Positions 6,004 through 6,142 of a stretch of 6,142 bases of DNA are shown piece after piece (positions within the stretch are counted from its first letter, which is position 1; each line of letters opens with the position of its first letter). The notes below the pieces were generated by a model that was given only the letters and a program-made list of their open reading frames with translations, did not search any database and was not told the origin of the DNA. A program made the translations under genes and the position numbers. Source of the DNA: Kangiella sp. (GTDB taxonomy: Bacteria > Pseudomonadota > Gammaproteobacteria > Enterobacterales > Kangiellaceae); the NCBI GenBank assembly GCA_026195755.1, contig JAPHRL010000301.1, positions 1-6,142 of the forward strand, in the 5' to 3' direction.

Positions 6004-6114
6004 GTCACGCAAAGCGTGACCTCAATATACGGGTGGTCTTCTTTTATGAAGTACATCCCTGTACTTCACCCTTCGGGCTAGCTTCGCTATTCAAAATCGT
6101 TCCAGACGATTTTG
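6004..6114. repeat. Composite repeat of five consecutive small hairpins
   Basis: Five perfect inverted repeats follow each other within 111 bases: GTCACGC/GCGTGAC, loop AAA (6004-6020); TGAAGTACA/TGTACTTCA, loop TCCC (6047-6068); CCC/GGG, loop TTC (6069-6077); TAGC/GCTA, loop TTC (6079-6089); and CAAAATCGT/ACGATTTTG, loop TCCAG (6092-6114). The last four are separated by at most two bases. The first hairpin is preceded by GTA, so GTAG (6001-6004) precedes and overlaps its stem, as in REP sequences. Strings such as ACATCCCTGT and CGTTCCAGACG remind me of dispersed intergenic repeats in gammaproteobacteria. Function is unknown; as RNA it would be highly structured on either strand. Confidence 0.6.
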
Positions 6115-6130
6115 TGGTTACTTAGAGCAA

Positions 6131-6142
6131 GACAAATTTGTC
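6131..6142. repeat. 12-bp perfect palindrome at the window edge
   Basis: GACAAATTTGTC is a perfect two-fold symmetric sequence without a spacer. It could be a binding site for a dimeric regulator of a gene to the right, or part of the neighbouring composite repeat. The window ends here, so it may be longer than seen. Confidence 0.3.

Larger units (their letters stand above)
5795..6142. other. Intergenic region after the exporter operon
   Basis: No complete gene is visible on either strand. The first part holds a possible coding remnant and an AT-rich 9-bp stem-loop (5912-5935); that stem-loop is not followed by a T-run, so it is a poor terminator. The second part is a packed row of hairpins. 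ATACGGGTG occurs twice (5804-5812 and 6027-6035), followed by similar bases (CTC and GTC), a faint direct repeat that may be chance. The right edge cuts through sequence that could be the start of another repeat or gene. Confidence 0.6.

Overview
The window looks like an ordinary stretch of a moderate-GC gammaproteobacterial chromosome. That reading rests on a YchJ/UPF0225 protein with SEC-C motifs, a YdeI/OmpD-associated-type small protein, a UbiA-family prenyltransferase and REP-type intergenic palindromes. A marine or Kangiella-like lineage is a guess. All six supported protein genes lie on the + strand.

Layout. (1) Positions 3-1406 hold the 3' part of a large conserved protein whose frame is open to the left edge. 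It belongs to a family often labelled 'nicotinate-nucleotide adenylyltransferase', and its real function is unclear to me. (2) Positions 1407-1805 are a roughly 400-base gap with two unrelated inverted-pair palindromic repeats. The first (1441-1526) has 20-bp perfect arms starting GTAG and ending CTAC, the layout of REPINs mobilised by RAYT transposases. The second (1598-1697) pairs two hairpin units of a different family. (3) Positions 1806-2699 encode a UbiA/MenA-like membrane prenyltransferase, probably with a TTG start. It is followed closely by a 94-residue YdeI/OmdA-like protein (2760-3044) and a YchJ-family protein (3075-3557). The short gaps allow these three to be cotranscribed, but their functions do not obviously connect. 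(4) Positions 3649-5794 are a clear two-gene ABC-2 export operon: an ATPase with a strong ribosome binding site, then the permease one base after its stop codon. Together they should form a membrane exporter of unknown substrate. No HlyD-type membrane fusion protein is in view. (5) Positions 5795-6142 contain no convincing gene. There is a short coding-like fragment of about 44 codons without an ATG start, then a dense row of five small hairpins (6004-6114) that looks like a composite intergenic repeat, and a 12-bp perfect palindrome at the right edge.

I see no defence system, CRISPR array, tRNA, rRNA or complete transposase. The most notable content is the intergenic repeat structure. The genes themselves are recognisable families, some with poorly known function.
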